A DNA stretch of 64,000 nt, taken from assembly GCF_964019385.1 (NCBI RefSeq), contig NC_088645.1, positions 36,449,303 through 36,513,302 of the forward strand. The letters run 5' to 3'. Shown here piece by piece: positions 51,156 through 61,959 of the stretch. This stretch comes from Sycon ciliatum. Lineage: Eukaryota; Porifera; Calcarea; Leucosolenida; Sycettidae. Within the stretch, counting starts at the first letter, position 1, and each line of letters starts with the position of its first letter. The notes under the pieces are model-generated. The model worked only from the letters and a program-made list of their open reading frames with translations. It had not been told where the DNA came from and searched no databases. A program made the translations under genes and the position numbers.

Positions 51156-52231
51156 AGCGTCTTCTGACTGAACTCTTCTCTCTTGGCATATCTGGTACTC
51201 CACTAACTTGGTTTGCTGATTACCTCTCAGGCCGCTTCCAGCAGATCAGAGCTCAAGGACATCTCTCTCCTGCCGTTTCTTGTTCTCGTGGTGTCCCACA
51301 GGGCAGCGTTCTTGGTCCCCTGCTATTTGTCTTGTACACTAGCACATTGAGCACGATCCTGCCACCGGCGGTAAACCACCAAGAATTTGCGGATGACATT
51401 ACTCTCCACTGCTCAGACACCGACCCCACTGAAGTATGCCGAACCCTCAGCCACGCAATCACAAGCCTCGCCACGTGGCTAGAAGATATTGGTTTGCTGC
51501 TGAATGCAGCACAAACTCAGCTTCTCTTCATAAAGCCCCGTGGCGCAGATGACACACAGCCTGAGGTGTTCTGCCATGCTGACAAACTTGCTATCACACC
51601 TTCGGCTAAGTATCTCGGGGTAATACTCGATGAGGAGCTGTCCTGGAAGCCCCACATTGCACACCTGAGCCGCAAGACTGCTAGGACCATTGGCCAGCTC
51701 TGGAGGCATGGCCAAGGACTCAGTTTGTGCGCCAGACGCACTTGGTTCCTCAGCATGGTCCTCTCTCAGCTATGCTATGGTTCGAATAGCTTTGTTCCAT
51801 GGCTTTCTGCCCAGTTGCTTGGACGTCTGGAGAAGAGTTTCAAAGCCGGCATTCGTGCAACCTTGCAACAGCGCTTTCTCACCCCCACCGCACCGCTTCT
51901 GGCACTTCTTAGTATAGTCAGCCTGGCACACACATACACTCAGAAAGTTCTAATCTTTGTACACCGCTGTATCAATGGATACTGTAGCCCACTCCTACAG
52001 CAACTCTTTACAACGACTGCTCCAAACACCGTGCTAAACGATCAGCGCATCACTAGGGGCCAAGTTTCCAACTTGCTCCAAGTTCCTTTCCTTCGCGGGC
52101 CTGCTGGTCGCTCGAGTATGATGTTTCACGGCAGTATTGCATGGAACGCCCTCTCGGCTGATGTAAGATCGATAACTGCTGCCGATCAACTCAAGAGAGC
52201 CCTATCTGATATTGACGTACTTAACTTGTAA
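51156..52231 (+). CDS. LINE ORF2, RT palm, thumb and C-terminus
   Basis: RGVPQGSVLGPLLFVLY (motif B), EFADDITLHC (catalytic motif C), then SAKYLGVILDEELSWKPHI and SLAHTYTQKVLIFVHRCING. A stop after DIDVLNL. Same end as the 9.4-kb copy. Confidence 0.87.
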
Positions 52232-52619
52232 ACTCTATGCCAACAGCCCAACACCCCTCGCCGTACTTCATGTTCCCTGGACTGTTAAAAATTGTCCCCA
52301 TCCAACAAAGTCTGCCAATGTTCACACATATATTCTCATGAAATGCTTCCACTACATTTTATTTGTTATCACATTATAAAAAATTCACACAAATTGAGTG
52401 TCAGCATACACACAATGTCATAACAAACATTTCTATAATAATAATCATACCGCTTGCATGTCTTTATCTCTATACATTTCCTCATATAATTTTCTTCATC
52501 TTTCTGTGAGAATCGGACCTATAGGCCGGTAAGAAGGCAATCATGCCTGTGCAATTGGTGAAGTAAAATAAAAGTCAACAACAACAACAAATTATTGTGC
52601 TACCTAAAGTGTTTTAGGG

Positions 52620-53050
52620 AGCATTACTTTCCCTTCAGGCAAAGTGTGTTGGGGATTTCCCCCATCAGTTCAACCTGAGTAGGTCTAGGAAGATTGTGCC
52701 TGAAGAGCATTACTTCCCCTTCAGGCAAAGTGTGTTGGGGATTTCCCCTCATCAGTTGAACCTGAGTAGGTCTAGGAAGATTGTGCCTGAAGAGCATTAC
52801 TTTCCCTTCAGGCAAAGTGTGTTGGGGATTCCCCTCATCAGTTCAACCTCGGTAGAGCATCCCAGACCACGCCACCACTCCCCTTATTAATGGCTCACAC
52901 ATGACGGGTTTACGTGGCTCTAGTAAAAAAAAAAAAAAAAAACCTGAGTAGGTCTAGGAAGATTGTGCCTGAAGAGCATTACTTTCCCTTCAGGCAAAGT
53001 GTGTTGGGGATTTCCCCTCATCAGTTCAACTTGAGTAGGTCTAGGAAGAT
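52620..53050 (-). repeat. 86/87-bp tandem repeat derived from a hammerhead unit
   Basis: Four units with CAGGCAAAGTGTGTTGGGGA and CTGAGTAGGTCTAGGAAGAT. Relative to the array at 26.4 kb, the minus strand keeps CTGATGAGGGG and CCCC but reads AACA where GAAA is expected, and stem I no longer pairs. A 90-bp insert with an A tail (about 52853-52943) interrupts the third unit. Confidence 0.8.
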
Positions 53051-53412
53051 TGTTGCTGTTGTTGTTGACTTTTATTTTACTTCACCAATTGCACAGGCAT
53101 GATTGCCTTCTCACCGTCCCATAGGTCCGGTTCTCGCAGAAAGATGAAAGAAATTATATGAGGAAATGTATAGAGATAAAGACATGCAAGCGGTATAATT
53201 ATTATAGACATGTTTGTTATGACATTGTGTGTATGCTGACACTCAATTTGTGTGAATTCTTTGAATTGTGATAACAAATAAAATGTAGGGAGCATATATG
53301 TGTGAACATTGAAAGACTTTGTTCGATGGGCACAACTTTTAGCAGTCCATGGAACATGAAGTACAGCGAGGGGTATTGGACTGTTGGCATAGAGTTTACA
53401 AGTTAAGTACGA
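53050..53412 (-). mobile_element. LINE 3' UTR fragment (CR1/L2-like)
   Basis: Reverse complement of about 52220-52590, with a small internal deletion. It starts at the GTTGTTGTTG tail and ends near the ORF2 stop. Confidence 0.9.
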
Positions 53413-53629
53413 AAGGACTGCGGTAAAGCATCACACAGGGCAAGCAGAAGCCAACACTGCACACCGGTGAAAAACTCCTCCAACCAGGATCGTTGAAAGC
53501 GGCGCTGTTTTTCATCCGTCTGTCAGGGCACGCACATCAAGTGCAATAAAGGTTTGTCTGTGCCCTAAACAACAGTGTTATCACAATGCTTAGCAGTATA
53601 TTCAGCTCCGGGGGTGTTTCACCAATAGT

Positions 53630-53800
53630 GTTACATATAAGCCCATGCGGTGGGTCAATGTCCATGATTGAGATACGAGAGGCACCTGGTTCAAATCCTG
53701 CCTGGGAGCGTTTTTCCAGTCGTGCTGCTACCCACAGTCAACTGGGAACTTGTGGCCAGTCACAAGGGGTACATGGATGCAGCTAATGGGGTTTCTCGGC
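53630..53800 (+). mobile_element. Possible tRNA-derived SINE
   Basis: CACCTGGTTCAAATCCTGCC is a good B box; an A box (GGTGGGTCAATGTCC) is weak. The body continues with no tail recognised. Confidence 0.35.
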
Positions 53801-54510
53801 ACTTTTGCCAGTGGTTGTGAGACGTATCTCCTCATCCGGCGCTAGGGTTTACCGGGCATTAGCAGCTGTCGTGAGTTCGGGAACGGACACGATAATTTAC
53901 TTTTTTTACGGGCCTGTATTAAACTGCTTGCCTGCCTACTCGTGTGCACGCATGCATTCTTGCTGGAAAGGTCTACCTGTGGCGACAATAATTTTTTCAT
54001 GGACTGATCTTCTTTTTTAGTGTTTGCAAACTCTTGGCTGCTGCTGTGGCACCTTTGTATTTTCGTGCTGCTGCGCTCTGTACGGCTGCACTAGCCGTAT
54101 TAACTGTTGTACCCAGATGCACACATTCAATCCCTGGCTACGCTTTGGAATTGGTTTCGTTGCCTATGTCCTCATCTCTCTTCGTTTTGTTTTCGCTGCC
54201 TGGGCTCTCATTTATCTTTGCTTGCTTGCTTGCTTGCTTGTGTTGCTGAGGGAACATATGCTGGTTTGTATTCGTGGGTCCCCATGGTGCATGGGCCACG
54301 CGTACTCATCCGGCGGATATGTGTGAATAATAAAATAATTAAACTGAAAACTGTCTATGAAAGTAAGTTGGTCCCAACAGTGGAGCTCGCTCTATCTGCT
54401 AAATTGATTGCATACTAAAGTTCTTTGAAGATGAAATCGGTACATTCGACTGATTCACATCCTATGTGGCCTGAGAGAGATTTACACCAGAGACCGCCGT
54501 CAGTACACTT
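53801..54510. other. Intron sequence without recognised content
   Basis: Mixed sequence with a short TTGC run near 54220. No exon or element end seen. Confidence 0.5.
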
Positions 54511-54517
54511 CATTTAC

Positions 54518-54640
54518 CTCGACAGCCGGTGCCATTGCTCCTAAGCCCCGGTGGACATTCACAGCGGAAATAACCAAACGTGTTAACGCATGTTGCCAAA
54601 TCAGTGCAACCATCAGTCTTCAAGCTACATTCATCAACAT
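54518..54640 (-). CDS. Calcium-binding EGF-like exon
   Basis: A 123-bp phase 1/1 exon with acceptor TTTGAACAG above 54640 and donor GTAAAT at 54517-54512. DVDECSLKTDGC, then ATCVNTFGYFRCEC and SNGTGCRG, six cysteines. The upstream intron (54643-54780) matches that of the 817-939 exon but lacks the MITE and LINE insertions found there. Confidence 0.87.
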
Positions 54641-55003
54641 CTGTTCAAATTCAAATTAATGTGAACACAACCTTGGATTTGTGACATAAAGCACATGCTT
54701 GAGGATTACATGAAACTTGGGGTTGTAACAAGCCAGCCTTGCTCCACAGTTCTGCACACTATCATCGGAGGAATCCTGATATCCACTTGTTTTGTGTTTA
54801 TCTATACTTGTCTATTGGCAGGGCGGTGTTCTCAGTGAAAAACGATGAGATTTTGCGGGAGGAATGTATATGCACAGACAGACAGACACCCACGCACACA
54901 CCCACACGCACTCACACTTGTAAAATCAACGTGTTTGTGAGCGACCGTTGGCTGCATGAAAAGCTGTATACGAGAATTCCGACATCAGCCACATTGCCAT
55001 GGA

Positions 55004-55787
55004 CCGATTGGCATGGACCGATTGGCATGGACCGATTGGCATGGACCGATTTGCATGGACCGATTGGCATGGATCGATTGGCATGGACCGATTGGCATGG
55101 ACCTATTGGCATGGACCGATTGGCATGGACCGATTGGCATGGACCGATTGGCATGGACCAATTAGCATGACTGATAGCACAAAGCAAAGACTGATCCATC
55201 TCAAACTGTTCCACTATATGGATCGATTGGCATTGACCGATTCGCATGGACCTATTGGCATGGACCGATTGGCATGGACCAATTTGCATGGACCGATTGG
55301 CATGGACCGATTGGCATGGACCGATTGGCATGGACCGATTGGCATGGACCGATTGGCATGGACCGATTGGCATGGACTGATTGGCATGGACCGATTGGCA
55401 TGGGCCGATTGGCATGGACCGATTTGCACGGACCGATTGGCATGGACCGATTGGCATGGACCGATTGGCAAGGACCAATTGGCATGACTGATAGCACAAA
55501 GCAAAGACTGATCCATCTCAAACTGTTCCACTATATGGACCGATTGGCATGGACCGATTGGCATGGACCGATTTGCATGGACCGATTTGCATGGACCGAT
55601 TGGCATGGATCGATTGGCATGGACCGATTGGCATGGACCGATTGGCATGGACCGATTGGCATGGACCGATTGGCATGGACCGATTGGCATGGACTGATTG
55701 GCATGGACCGATTGGCATGGGCCAATTGGCATGACTGATGGCACAAAGCAAAGACTGATCCATCTCAAACTGTTCCACTATATACAT
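55004..55787. repeat. 14-bp minisatellite with higher-order structure
   Basis: The unit ATGGACCGATTGGC is repeated in three blocks (about 55004-55166, 55221-55484, 55536-55731). Each block ends with the same 56-bp spacer (CACAAAGCAAAGACTGATCC, CAAACTGTTCCACTATAT). Because 14 is not a multiple of 3, open frames show a 14-residue period in each frame on both strands. Not evidence of coding. Confidence 0.95.
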
Positions 55788-55811
55788 AGACGGGCAGATA
55801 AGCCGCGTTTT

Positions 55812-55885
55812 TGCCTACACAGTATAAAACCCCTTTGAATAAAGAGTTTTTGCCTACACAGTATAAAATCCCTTAGAATAAAGAG
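55812..55885. repeat. Short tandem duplication
   Basis: TTTTTGCCTACACAGTATAA followed by AATAAAGAG, present twice. Confidence 0.85.
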
Positions 55886-56520
55886 GGCCGGCATCGGGTC
55901 CAGGACCAATATGGTTCAGAGTGTCTCAATAGGCTGAGGCTCTACCAACCGTGTGGATGGTTGAAGAAAGGTCGCTGTTTCCGAACACGGTGTCTTCCGC
56001 CTTGTTTCATGCTGCTGGCAAACTATGAACACTACAGTCCATTTCTCGAAACTATAGTCGCGTAGGGTTTTTGAAATATTTCAAATTTGGCTGGAACTTT
56101 TTGAGAATAGTTTTCGGAATATTGCTCAGGACCGCTCCACAATTACTCTCATATAGTTTCTAAACGATTGGATAACAGACGCCCAATTTGGAAAAAATTA
56201 TGCACAAAGTGATCACAGATTTTATGTGGTATAGATGCTGGCATATCGGTTTTTGCCTAGGTACGCGTCTATAGTTTTGAAATGAACTGTATGTATAATT
56301 GCAGGCCAATATCTCCTATCCCTGGTTTCGCTGCCTCTGACTCAGAAGTAGGTTAAAGAGGCAGCGCCGTCATGCCACTTTACGGTACATTTCTAAATGG
56401 ATTGAATCGATGTGAAATATGACCACAAGGATGTACCCAATGTACTCAAGGAATACTTAACCCCAACTGTGACAATTTTAAAGATCTACGAACACACGTG
56501 CGTATTGAATAGCATGTCAA
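55886..56520. other. Intron sequence without recognised content
   Basis: No exon, TIR or repeat recognised. Confidence 0.5.
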
Positions 56521-56665
56521 CAGACCAGGGTGGCATGTAGTGTCAGGGTGGCATGTTGTGTCAGGGTGGCATGTTGTGTCAGGGTAGGATGTTGTGTCAG
56601 GGCGGGATGTTGTGTCAGGAGAGGACGTTGGGACCGAAGGAAGTTGTGTCAGGGTAAGATGTTTG
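56521..56665. repeat. 18-bp minisatellite
   Basis: Units of the type GTGTCAGGGTGGCATGTT, about six with drift. They encode a DTTCHP period on the minus strand. Confidence 0.85.
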
Positions 56666-56753
56666 GTCAGTTTAGTAGATTGAAACATTGCAGCACAGCC
56701 TCAAGAAGATCATAAACCTGAAATAAGGTAACATCACGAGCGCTGGGAAATAC

Positions 56754-56882
56754 CTTGACAGTCAGTGCCATTCCAGGTATTAAACCCTGGATGGCACTCG
56801 CATATATAGGACCCATCGTTATTAGCACATGTTGCTGACTGGCTACTGCAGTTGTGGGTCTTCAGATTACATTCATTAATAT
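56754..56882 (-). CDS. Calcium-binding EGF-like exon
   Basis: A 129-bp phase 1/1 exon with acceptor CCGAACAG and donor GTATTT. DINECNLKTHNC, then SATCANNDGSYICEC and NTWNGTDCQG, six cysteines with two extra loop residues. More diverged than the 817/2769/42598/54518 group. Confidence 0.86.
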
Positions 56883-56954
56883 CTGTTCGGGTAAAAAAAG
56901 AATTCTTAGCACAGTGGTGTTTGGAAATTGTGACTACTTGGCACTCTGAGTATA

Positions 56955-58118
56955 GTTTCTTTTGATTGATTTAAAAATCAATCGCCCTCCCAACTCCAAA
57001 GTTGAAGGCAGAACATCCGCCTTCATTCCAATACCAGCGGGAGTGCCCCAGGGCTCGGTCGTGGACCACTTCTGTTCCTGGCGTACACCATTGACCTACC
57101 CACTGCCTGTGAAAATGCTACAACCTCGTGTAGCCAGTTCGCGGACAACACCGCACTAATTGCCATTGCAGGCAGGTACATTGAGTGTGAGGCTGCGCTA
57201 CAAAGAAGCGTCGATGTCGCAGCAGAATGGCTAGAGCGCTGGTACCTGCTAGTCAATAAAACGAAAACCGTCATCCTCCCGTTCTACCATGCTAACTGCC
57301 CCCCCCCCCCCAACGACTACCCGAAATAAAACTTGGCCAAACCCTACTAGAAACAGTAACACAACATCGTCACCTCGGCATCATCTTTCAGCACAACCTA
57401 AGATGGTCAGCCCACCTTGACTTTGTGCTGAAGAAAGCCGTAAAATTGTTTAAAATTCGCTTTAGGCTCAAATCAACTCTACACACTAAATCACTCTCTC
57501 ATTTACAAAACATATATCCTGCCTATAATTGAATATGCATGCATTCCTGTCACCCCGCTCTCAATCGCAGCCCTTGACCGTCTTGAGCAGATCCAGCGCA
57601 AGGCGGCCAGAATCTGCCTCCGTCTCTCCCTCTACACTCCTCTGAATCATTCAACACGGCTCCATCGGCTCAAATGGCCGACAATGTTCTCTAGCCGCAA
57701 AGTGAAGCTCACCCTTCTTGCTCACTCCATAAAATACCAATATGCCACACAACACATACGCATGCTCAACACCCTTGCTCAAGTCACGGCCCAGTACAGC
57801 CTTCGACACGCACGCACTTGGCACCTCCCACCCTCCAGAACCGATCGCTGTAAAGACTCCCCACTGTACAAATCCCTAGAATACTACAATGCCCTCCCTG
57901 CTAGCATTCGTGACGTCTCCTCCCGACCTGCTTTCAAACAAGAAATCTGCTCACTGCTGATGAACTCAATCTGCTCCTGCAGCGCTCACCCTATCCCATA
58001 CTTGTAAAGTTCAAAGTGATGTTAATCACTTTCCAACTCTTTAACCCACAATCTCACCTTCTCATAAATTTATCTCTTATTGGCGATGGTGCCATCGTGA
58101 GAATAAAGAATTCAAATT
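56955..58118 (+). mobile_element. 5'-truncated LINE, 3' half
   Basis: RT motif B AGVPQGSVV, catalytic-type QFADNTALIA (FADN rather than FADD), then LRWSAHLDFVLKKAVKLFK, IIEYACIPVTPLSIAALDRL and the end YNALPASIRDVSSRPAFKQE, stop near 58006. The 3' UTR ends AATAAAGAATTCAAATT and poly-A. Several frame changes and a poly-C run at 57300. Jockey/CR1-type, distinct from the 48-kb LINE. Confidence 0.8.
57684..58007 (+). CDS. LINE ORF2 C-terminal end
   Basis: 107 codons with the final conserved region (YSLRHARTWHLPPSRTDRC, SLEYYNALPASIRD) and a stop. Part of the LINE above. Confidence 0.75.
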   Translation: MFSSRKVKLTLLAHSIKYQYATQHIRMLNTLAQVTAQYSLRHARTWHLPPSRTDRCKDSPLYKSLEYYNALPASIRDVSSRPAFKQEICSLLMNSICSCSAHPIPYL

Positions 58119-58304
58119 AAAAAAAAACTCCTCCCCCCACTCTTTGAAAATCTGTTCGATTCCCTGAGCACCCATCATCAGGATTTTGCGGGACACTAGC
58201 GGGGGGGGGGGGGGGGTCTACAGTACACAAAACAAGGTGGAATGAACTTTGCCATGCAAGATAACGGTCAAAATCATTAAACGATGCACTTCTCAATCAC
58301 TTAC

Positions 58305-58460
58305 CCCAGCATCTTGGCCAAACGCCTTGACCGTCACAGTACTGCAGTGTTGGTGTGCCAGGCTGGAATTCCACGCCTGGGTTGCAGGACAATCTCTTCA
58401 ACAAAGGGGTTATGTCGGTGACGGTGCCTCTGCTAACACCTTGGGATGGACATTCTTGTA
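58305..58460 (-). CDS. Sushi-like (CCP) exon
   Basis: A 156-bp phase 1/1 exon with acceptor CTTCAG above 58460 and donor GTAAGTG. Four cysteines (QECPSQ, LSCNPG, QYCDGQG, PRCWG) and the C-terminal tryptophan. Paired with 4584-4739 in length, sequence and upstream intron (AGAAGAAACAAAGAGAG, GAAGGCAGCAAAG). It is the most 5' clear exon of the minus-strand set. Confidence 0.8.
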
Positions 58461-58920
58461 CTGAAGGAGAAGAAACAAAGAGAGTTTTCAACGATGTGTG
58501 AAGGCAGCAAAGGAGTGAATAACCGACCTGCAACTCTGGACTGTGGTCGAACTCATATTTTACTTAGGTCACTCAATGCACTATTAAGCCGTACTTGAAA
58601 TCACAACACAAGTGTGGTGATGAATAGAGAGTATAATACTTAGACAGTAGCGACACGTCCAAGACCTTCTCTGCCGTTAATCATAGTTTAGTGCTCAAAA
58701 CACCCATCAGACACCTGATTAGAGTACATTTTTTTACTGGAGAATGCCTCCATTCAGTTTGTGGTAGAACCGAGATATGTGGCTAGGCAGTGAGCCATCT
58801 CGGGTGCGTGCAAAATGAAAGTATCGATCAAGTACAGAGTTATGGTGAAAATCCGAGTTAATTAAACCAACTACAGAGTAAATCGAATACCAAAATCATG
58901 TGAGCCAGAAGACGCTAAAA

Positions 58921-60154
58921 TGGCCCAACTTCTGCGAAAACCAGGCTTAGGGTGAAAATCATTTTTTTGGAGAAAAATGATGTTTTGTAAAAAGGTTGTG
59001 TCGCGTGGACGCTCGAGTGCAGTGAAGTGGAGCCAAAGAGAATCTCGCTTGTTTGAAGAAGTAGCAGTCATGGCAGGAAGGGTTTCAGCAGTCAGGGAAG
59101 TCAAAGGGCTTCCGGTAAAATATTCCCTGCTACTCCTCTAGTCACAATGAAGAGTTTTTGAGCTGATCGAACGGATTCCATCTCCTTCACTCAGGGATGG
59201 CGAAATCTCTGCGCTAGCTGCTGCTTGCGGAAAATGGTGAAGAAATCGTCTCCAGTTAGAGTCGTGATGGCGATAGTGGGCAGAACCTGGACGACATCGA
59301 CCCAGCCAATCGAAGTATAGAGATACTAGCTGTTTCTGGGCCTCACGCAAAGGGGACACGCGCAGCAGAGCTCATACATTTGCAGCAAGTTCACGAGGAA
59401 AAAGGCTAGAAGCGCAGTGGTGAAAACTGTTTTGAATTGAAGTCCTTGGCCATGAAGTGTTACTGAATGCCAGGCGAACGAGCGAGCAGATCGAGAGGCC
59501 TCCACTCGAGACTTTCCTCGCTGGACAGCTAGCTGCAAGGGATTGTACGGCGTGCCGAGATTTCACTTGCTGGTCAGCAACAAGCAGACACTGCAGCATG
59601 TCAGCACACTATGCGCATACTACGAACAGTGGAACAGTTTGAAAGGCTGTGTTCTTGCTTGTTATTGAATAGTTGTACTAGATTCACCCTTCAAAAGGTG
59701 CCATCTCAACTGGAGTCGGGTTTCCTTGTGGTGTGTAGCGCCAGAGCATGCCAGTACATGTATGCAGCCCCAGAATGTGCTGAGTGAGGAGGAAACAAAA
59801 TTCATGCAGAACTGTGCATGGCCACTGCAGCCTGCAGCACCAAGGGGCCACAACAAGCCTGCCCCCACATGCCTACCTTGTCATGTCACCTAAACAAAAA
59901 TCATCCATGTCTCTTCCTTCACTCTGGTGGATCTCTCTTCATTTCTTTCCTGTGGTAACAATTTTGTGTTTTTTTTTGGATTTTTTTAACACAATACCCT
60001 GGTGTGTTTGAGATACTTTTAGTACCACTATGAGTCGAGCCAAACCTGTAATATTTTGTCTCCTGACCTCCCATGCCCGGTAGAAGCTGAAAATGGGAAA
60101 AAGTCATTTTTGTGGAATTTCACCCTAAGCCTGGTTTTCGCAGATTCCGGGCCA
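58921..60154. mobile_element. Non-autonomous TIR DNA element, 1234 bp (copy 2)
   Basis: Begins TGGCCCAACTTCTGCGAAAA and ends inverted (TTTTCGCAGATTCCGGGCCA); the inverted match extends about 37 bp with CCAGGCTTAGGGTGAAA. No transposase frame. Target-site duplication unclear. The other copy ends at the splice donor of the 817-939 exon. Confidence 0.8.
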
Positions 60155-60920
60155 AATATGACCACAGACCAAAAATTCGATTTTCAGTTTTTGTTCAAAA
60201 ATGATCAAACACACCTAATATTCACTGTGTGAAAGTTTTGGATTGATCTGACATGTCTACGTGTTGCTACAATGGTATTCTATGCAGCACTGTGGAAATG
60301 GTGAAATTCTATGTACAGCAGTGGGATTGTCATTTTTGCATACAGTTGATAATTATGTCCCTCAGTTCATCCTTTCCGGGTCAGTTCCTCTGCCCAGGGT
60401 CTTATAGCATGAGTTTACAGGTACTCAGCCACATCCAAAATTTATATAGGCAGCCGAGCTGGGTGTCCGAAATACCTCCTGGCTGGAGCACCACTGGAGA
60501 ACCGCCAGCGAAAACACCGTCAACATCTGTAGACGTCCGAAGACGTTGGCACTCCGCATCCTCTCCATCACACTCCACCCGTACTTTCAGATATACAGTA
60601 TACACTGCTGCGCACAGTCTTCCTCAACAGACTCGGCGTCGCACTAATATTCTCCACACCAAAGCCCATCTGCCCACGGTCTTCTCCGCTCGCCAGAGAG
60701 TACTGCTTTCGCTGCCCACTGCTCGTGCTTGCGATGTTCCGCATAAGGGTACTAGTACTCAAATTATCCCTTGAAGGAGCAGCAGAGTCCATTGATTGGT
60801 TTTGCACTTGCAACCGACACTGGCATTGTCCCGGATATGTGCAGCGATGTCCACTCTGGCCAAATCATCGGCCGACTCACCTCCCAAGTCAGTGTCGACG
60901 CCAATAGCTTGCCAGGATGA
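60155..60920. other. Intergenic or intron sequence, unrecognised
   Basis: Short open frames on both strands (for example minus-strand SIDSAAPS-type and SSWQAIGVDTDLGGES) have ordinary amino-acid composition but match nothing I know. Confidence 0.35.
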
Positions 60921-60999
60921 CATTGTATTTTTTTGTATTGCTTTTATTTTACATCGCAAGTCAAACGGGCAATCATGCATCAATTCTTTTTACACTCAA

Positions 61000-61142
61000 T
61001 GAAAGTGTCGCCCTCAAATGAGGCGTTGCTGTAGCCATCATCGTATTCCTTCTGTTTCCGTTTCAAATCCTCAAAATATTTCTCCTGCGCATGGAGTGCG
61101 AGGATGTACAATGTAGTCTTCTTCTGCTCCGCAGTCCATTAG
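61000..61142 (-). CDS. Possible terminal exon, unidentified
   Basis: The minus strand reads WTAEQKKTTLYILALHAQEK, then EDLKRKQKEYDDGYSNASFE and GDTFIECKKN before a stop near 61000. An AATAAA lies about 45-50 bp beyond, so this could be a gene's last exon. It could equally be a LINE remnant, since the text after the stop resembles LINE 3' UTRs here. No acceptor was fixed. Confidence 0.3.
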
Positions 61143-61454
61143 GCTCTTCCTTCGATACATCGATCACGATCAGTTTTAGGCGACTCAGCGCAACATGGCA
61201 TACAAAGCCAAACAAATAAACTTACTTGCAACAAAGAAATGCATCCGGAACAGTCCAGTCAACCTAGGAGAACACCAACAGTGATTCGCGTTTCGCTGCA
61301 CTTCGTATTTTTTGCCGCGGAATTCAAACCCGATTTTTCGACTTTTTCCAAAAAAGCTGTGGTCGTGTTTTAGCACGCTCCGGCTCATGTCATGATTAGA
61401 CAGCCGGGGGGGGGGGGGGGGGAGGGGGGGGGGCTGCATATGGCATTACACTAC

Positions 61455-61600
61455 TCTATTAAAAACCGGACATGCTATTCATTCATTAGGTTGATAGAAT
61501 TGGAAAATGGGAAAATGTTGAATCTCACCACAAGGAATCGAACCAGGGAGACATGCGGCTCTGGCTGGCTAAGGCTTGCTGATTAGTTCGTTGGCGGGGC
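61455..61600 (-). mobile_element. Possible tRNA-derived SINE, second family
   Basis: The minus strand has CCTGGTTCGATTCCTTGTGG (B box) and a weak A box (CCTTAGCCAGCC). The 3' part (GTGGTGAGATTCAACATTTT) recalls the first SINE family. Confidence 0.4.
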
Positions 61601-61959
61601 CTAGATCATATATAAGTTACTGGCACATGTACCATATTCACAATAGGGAGGTTTAGCTCCCACGTAAAGGAAACGCGTACGTGGGTGATCCGGGTTAAGT
61701 GGATGAAGGGCACCCACGTTCAATGTTGTGTTTAGTCACACGGAACAAAAAAAAACATAAAGCGAAAGGCCCAAACCTGGTCAAAGACGAAGCTACCCGG
61801 GCATAAGAACAATAATAATAAGAATTTGAAACTCGGATGTTGAGCCATAAATAAATGTGGAAGAGAAAATGAGCCGTCACGAACCATACGGCGAAACGTA
61901 CGTCGTGTGAAACAACTTGTTTTGTAGTCAACTAGTCCATCACAATGTCATGCATGAGG

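Larger units (their letters stand above)
47990..52592 (+). mobile_element. CR1/L2-like LINE, nearly complete
   Basis: A 5' UTR of about 160 bp, ORF1 (48153-49373), ORF2 (49393 to 52231, with frame changes near 50690 and 51150), a 3' UTR of 360 bp and a (CAA)n tail. Truncated relatives are at 9060-10066 (minus) and 53050-53412 (minus). The high likeness of these copies and the low number of breaks mean a recent family. The exact 5' end is estimated. Confidence 0.88.

Noticed and set aside
54912-55768. Long repeated frames (MDRLAWTDWHGPIG type) on both strands
   Set aside because: A 14-bp unit is open in all frames; there is no codon bias, start context or splice signal.
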